Shown here: positions 5,142-5,262 of the stretch, piece after piece
How positions within the stretch are numbered: the first letter of the stretch is position 1
How the letters are laid out: each line of letters begins with the position of its first letter
From: an uncultured Chloroflexota bacterium
GTDB taxonomy: Bacteria; Chloroflexota; Anaerolineae; Aggregatilineales; Phototrophicaceae
DNA: 5,262 nt
Reading direction: 5' to 3'
Assembly (NCBI GenBank): GCA_937942935.1
Contig: CALDGT010000763.1
Span: 1 to 5,262, forward strand
Translations under genes and position numbers: made by a program
Notes under the pieces: model-generated
What the model saw: only the letters and a program-made list of their open reading frames with translations
Told to the model about the DNA's origin: nothing
Databases searched by the model: none

Positions 5142-5262
5142 ATGCCATCAGTTCATGGAAATGCGTTAGGGATTTTGATGTTTATGGTATGTGCATTACC
5201 TGCACTTGTCGGCGGATTATTTTTGCGCTTGCCCGACCCGATTGTGATGGGATTTGTGGGTA
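5142..5262 (+). CDS. Start of an unrecognised membrane protein (3'-truncated)
   Basis: ATG 5142 follows AAAGGAG at 7-nt spacing, and the frame is open to the window end (40 codons). It begins MPSVHGNALG and continues with a hydrophobic segment ILMFMVCALPALVGGLFLRL, which reads as one membrane span, then PDPIVMGFVG, which may start a second. No signal-peptide cleavage site is obvious, so an integral inner-membrane protein is likelier than a secreted one. I do not recognise the family from this fragment. It is transcribed divergently from the DinB-like gene. Confidence 0.75.
   Translation, partial: MPSVHGNALGILMFMVCALPALVGGLFLRLPDPIVMGFVG

Overview
The window is ordinary, moderate-GC bacterial chromosome with mostly single-gene transcription units. 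It contains five recognisable protein genes, one unrecognised gene start at the right edge, and unusually palindrome-rich intergenic DNA. A Chloroflexota (Anaerolineae-like) host is the best guess. The evidence is a stand-alone bacterial RIO1-type kinase, a secreted C39-like peptidase fused to TPRs behind a Pro-rich linker, an FGE/C-type-lectin domain behind a Pro-rich linker, and dispersed palindromes with GTAGGGGC ends. This placement is inference, because no rRNA or other phylogenetic marker is present.

Layout: (1) 1-834 (+) is the 3' part of a gene whose start lies off the left edge, a Pro-rich linker followed by an FGE-sulfatase/C-type-lectin-fold domain. (2) 835-1053 is non-coding and separates convergent genes; it holds a terminator-like hairpin and a 73-bp compound inverted repeat. 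(3) 1054-2070 (-) encodes a RIO1-like kinase, preceded by a small, apparently stop-interrupted membrane-protein reading frame (2099-2317) with its own good promoter and Shine-Dalgarno. (4) 2318-2502 is non-coding, with that promoter and a perfect 28-bp palindrome. (5) 2503-3207 (-) encodes a secreted CHRD-domain protein with its own promoter. (6) 3318-4376 (-) encodes a secreted C39-like peptidase with TPRs. (7) 4471-4968 (-) encodes a DinB/YfiT-like metalloprotein. (8) 4969-5141 is a divergent control region. (9) 5142-end (+) is the start of a small membrane-protein gene.

The genes do not form an obvious pathway. CHRD and C39-TPR are both exported and adjacent on the same strand, but a hairpin and a strong promoter separate them. 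The most interesting signal is at the 3' end of the first gene. Its last ~25 codons look like the variable region of a diversity-generating retroelement (DGR) target: a C-type-lectin fold, loss of the FGE catalytic cysteines, and 16 of 16 non-framework codons ending in T or C, as expected from mutagenised AAY codons. No reverse transcriptase or template repeat is in the window, so this is a candidate only. Second-tier signals are a pair of promoters sharing a 12/13 box across -10 to +1, and a family of palindromes with conserved arms and changing cores.
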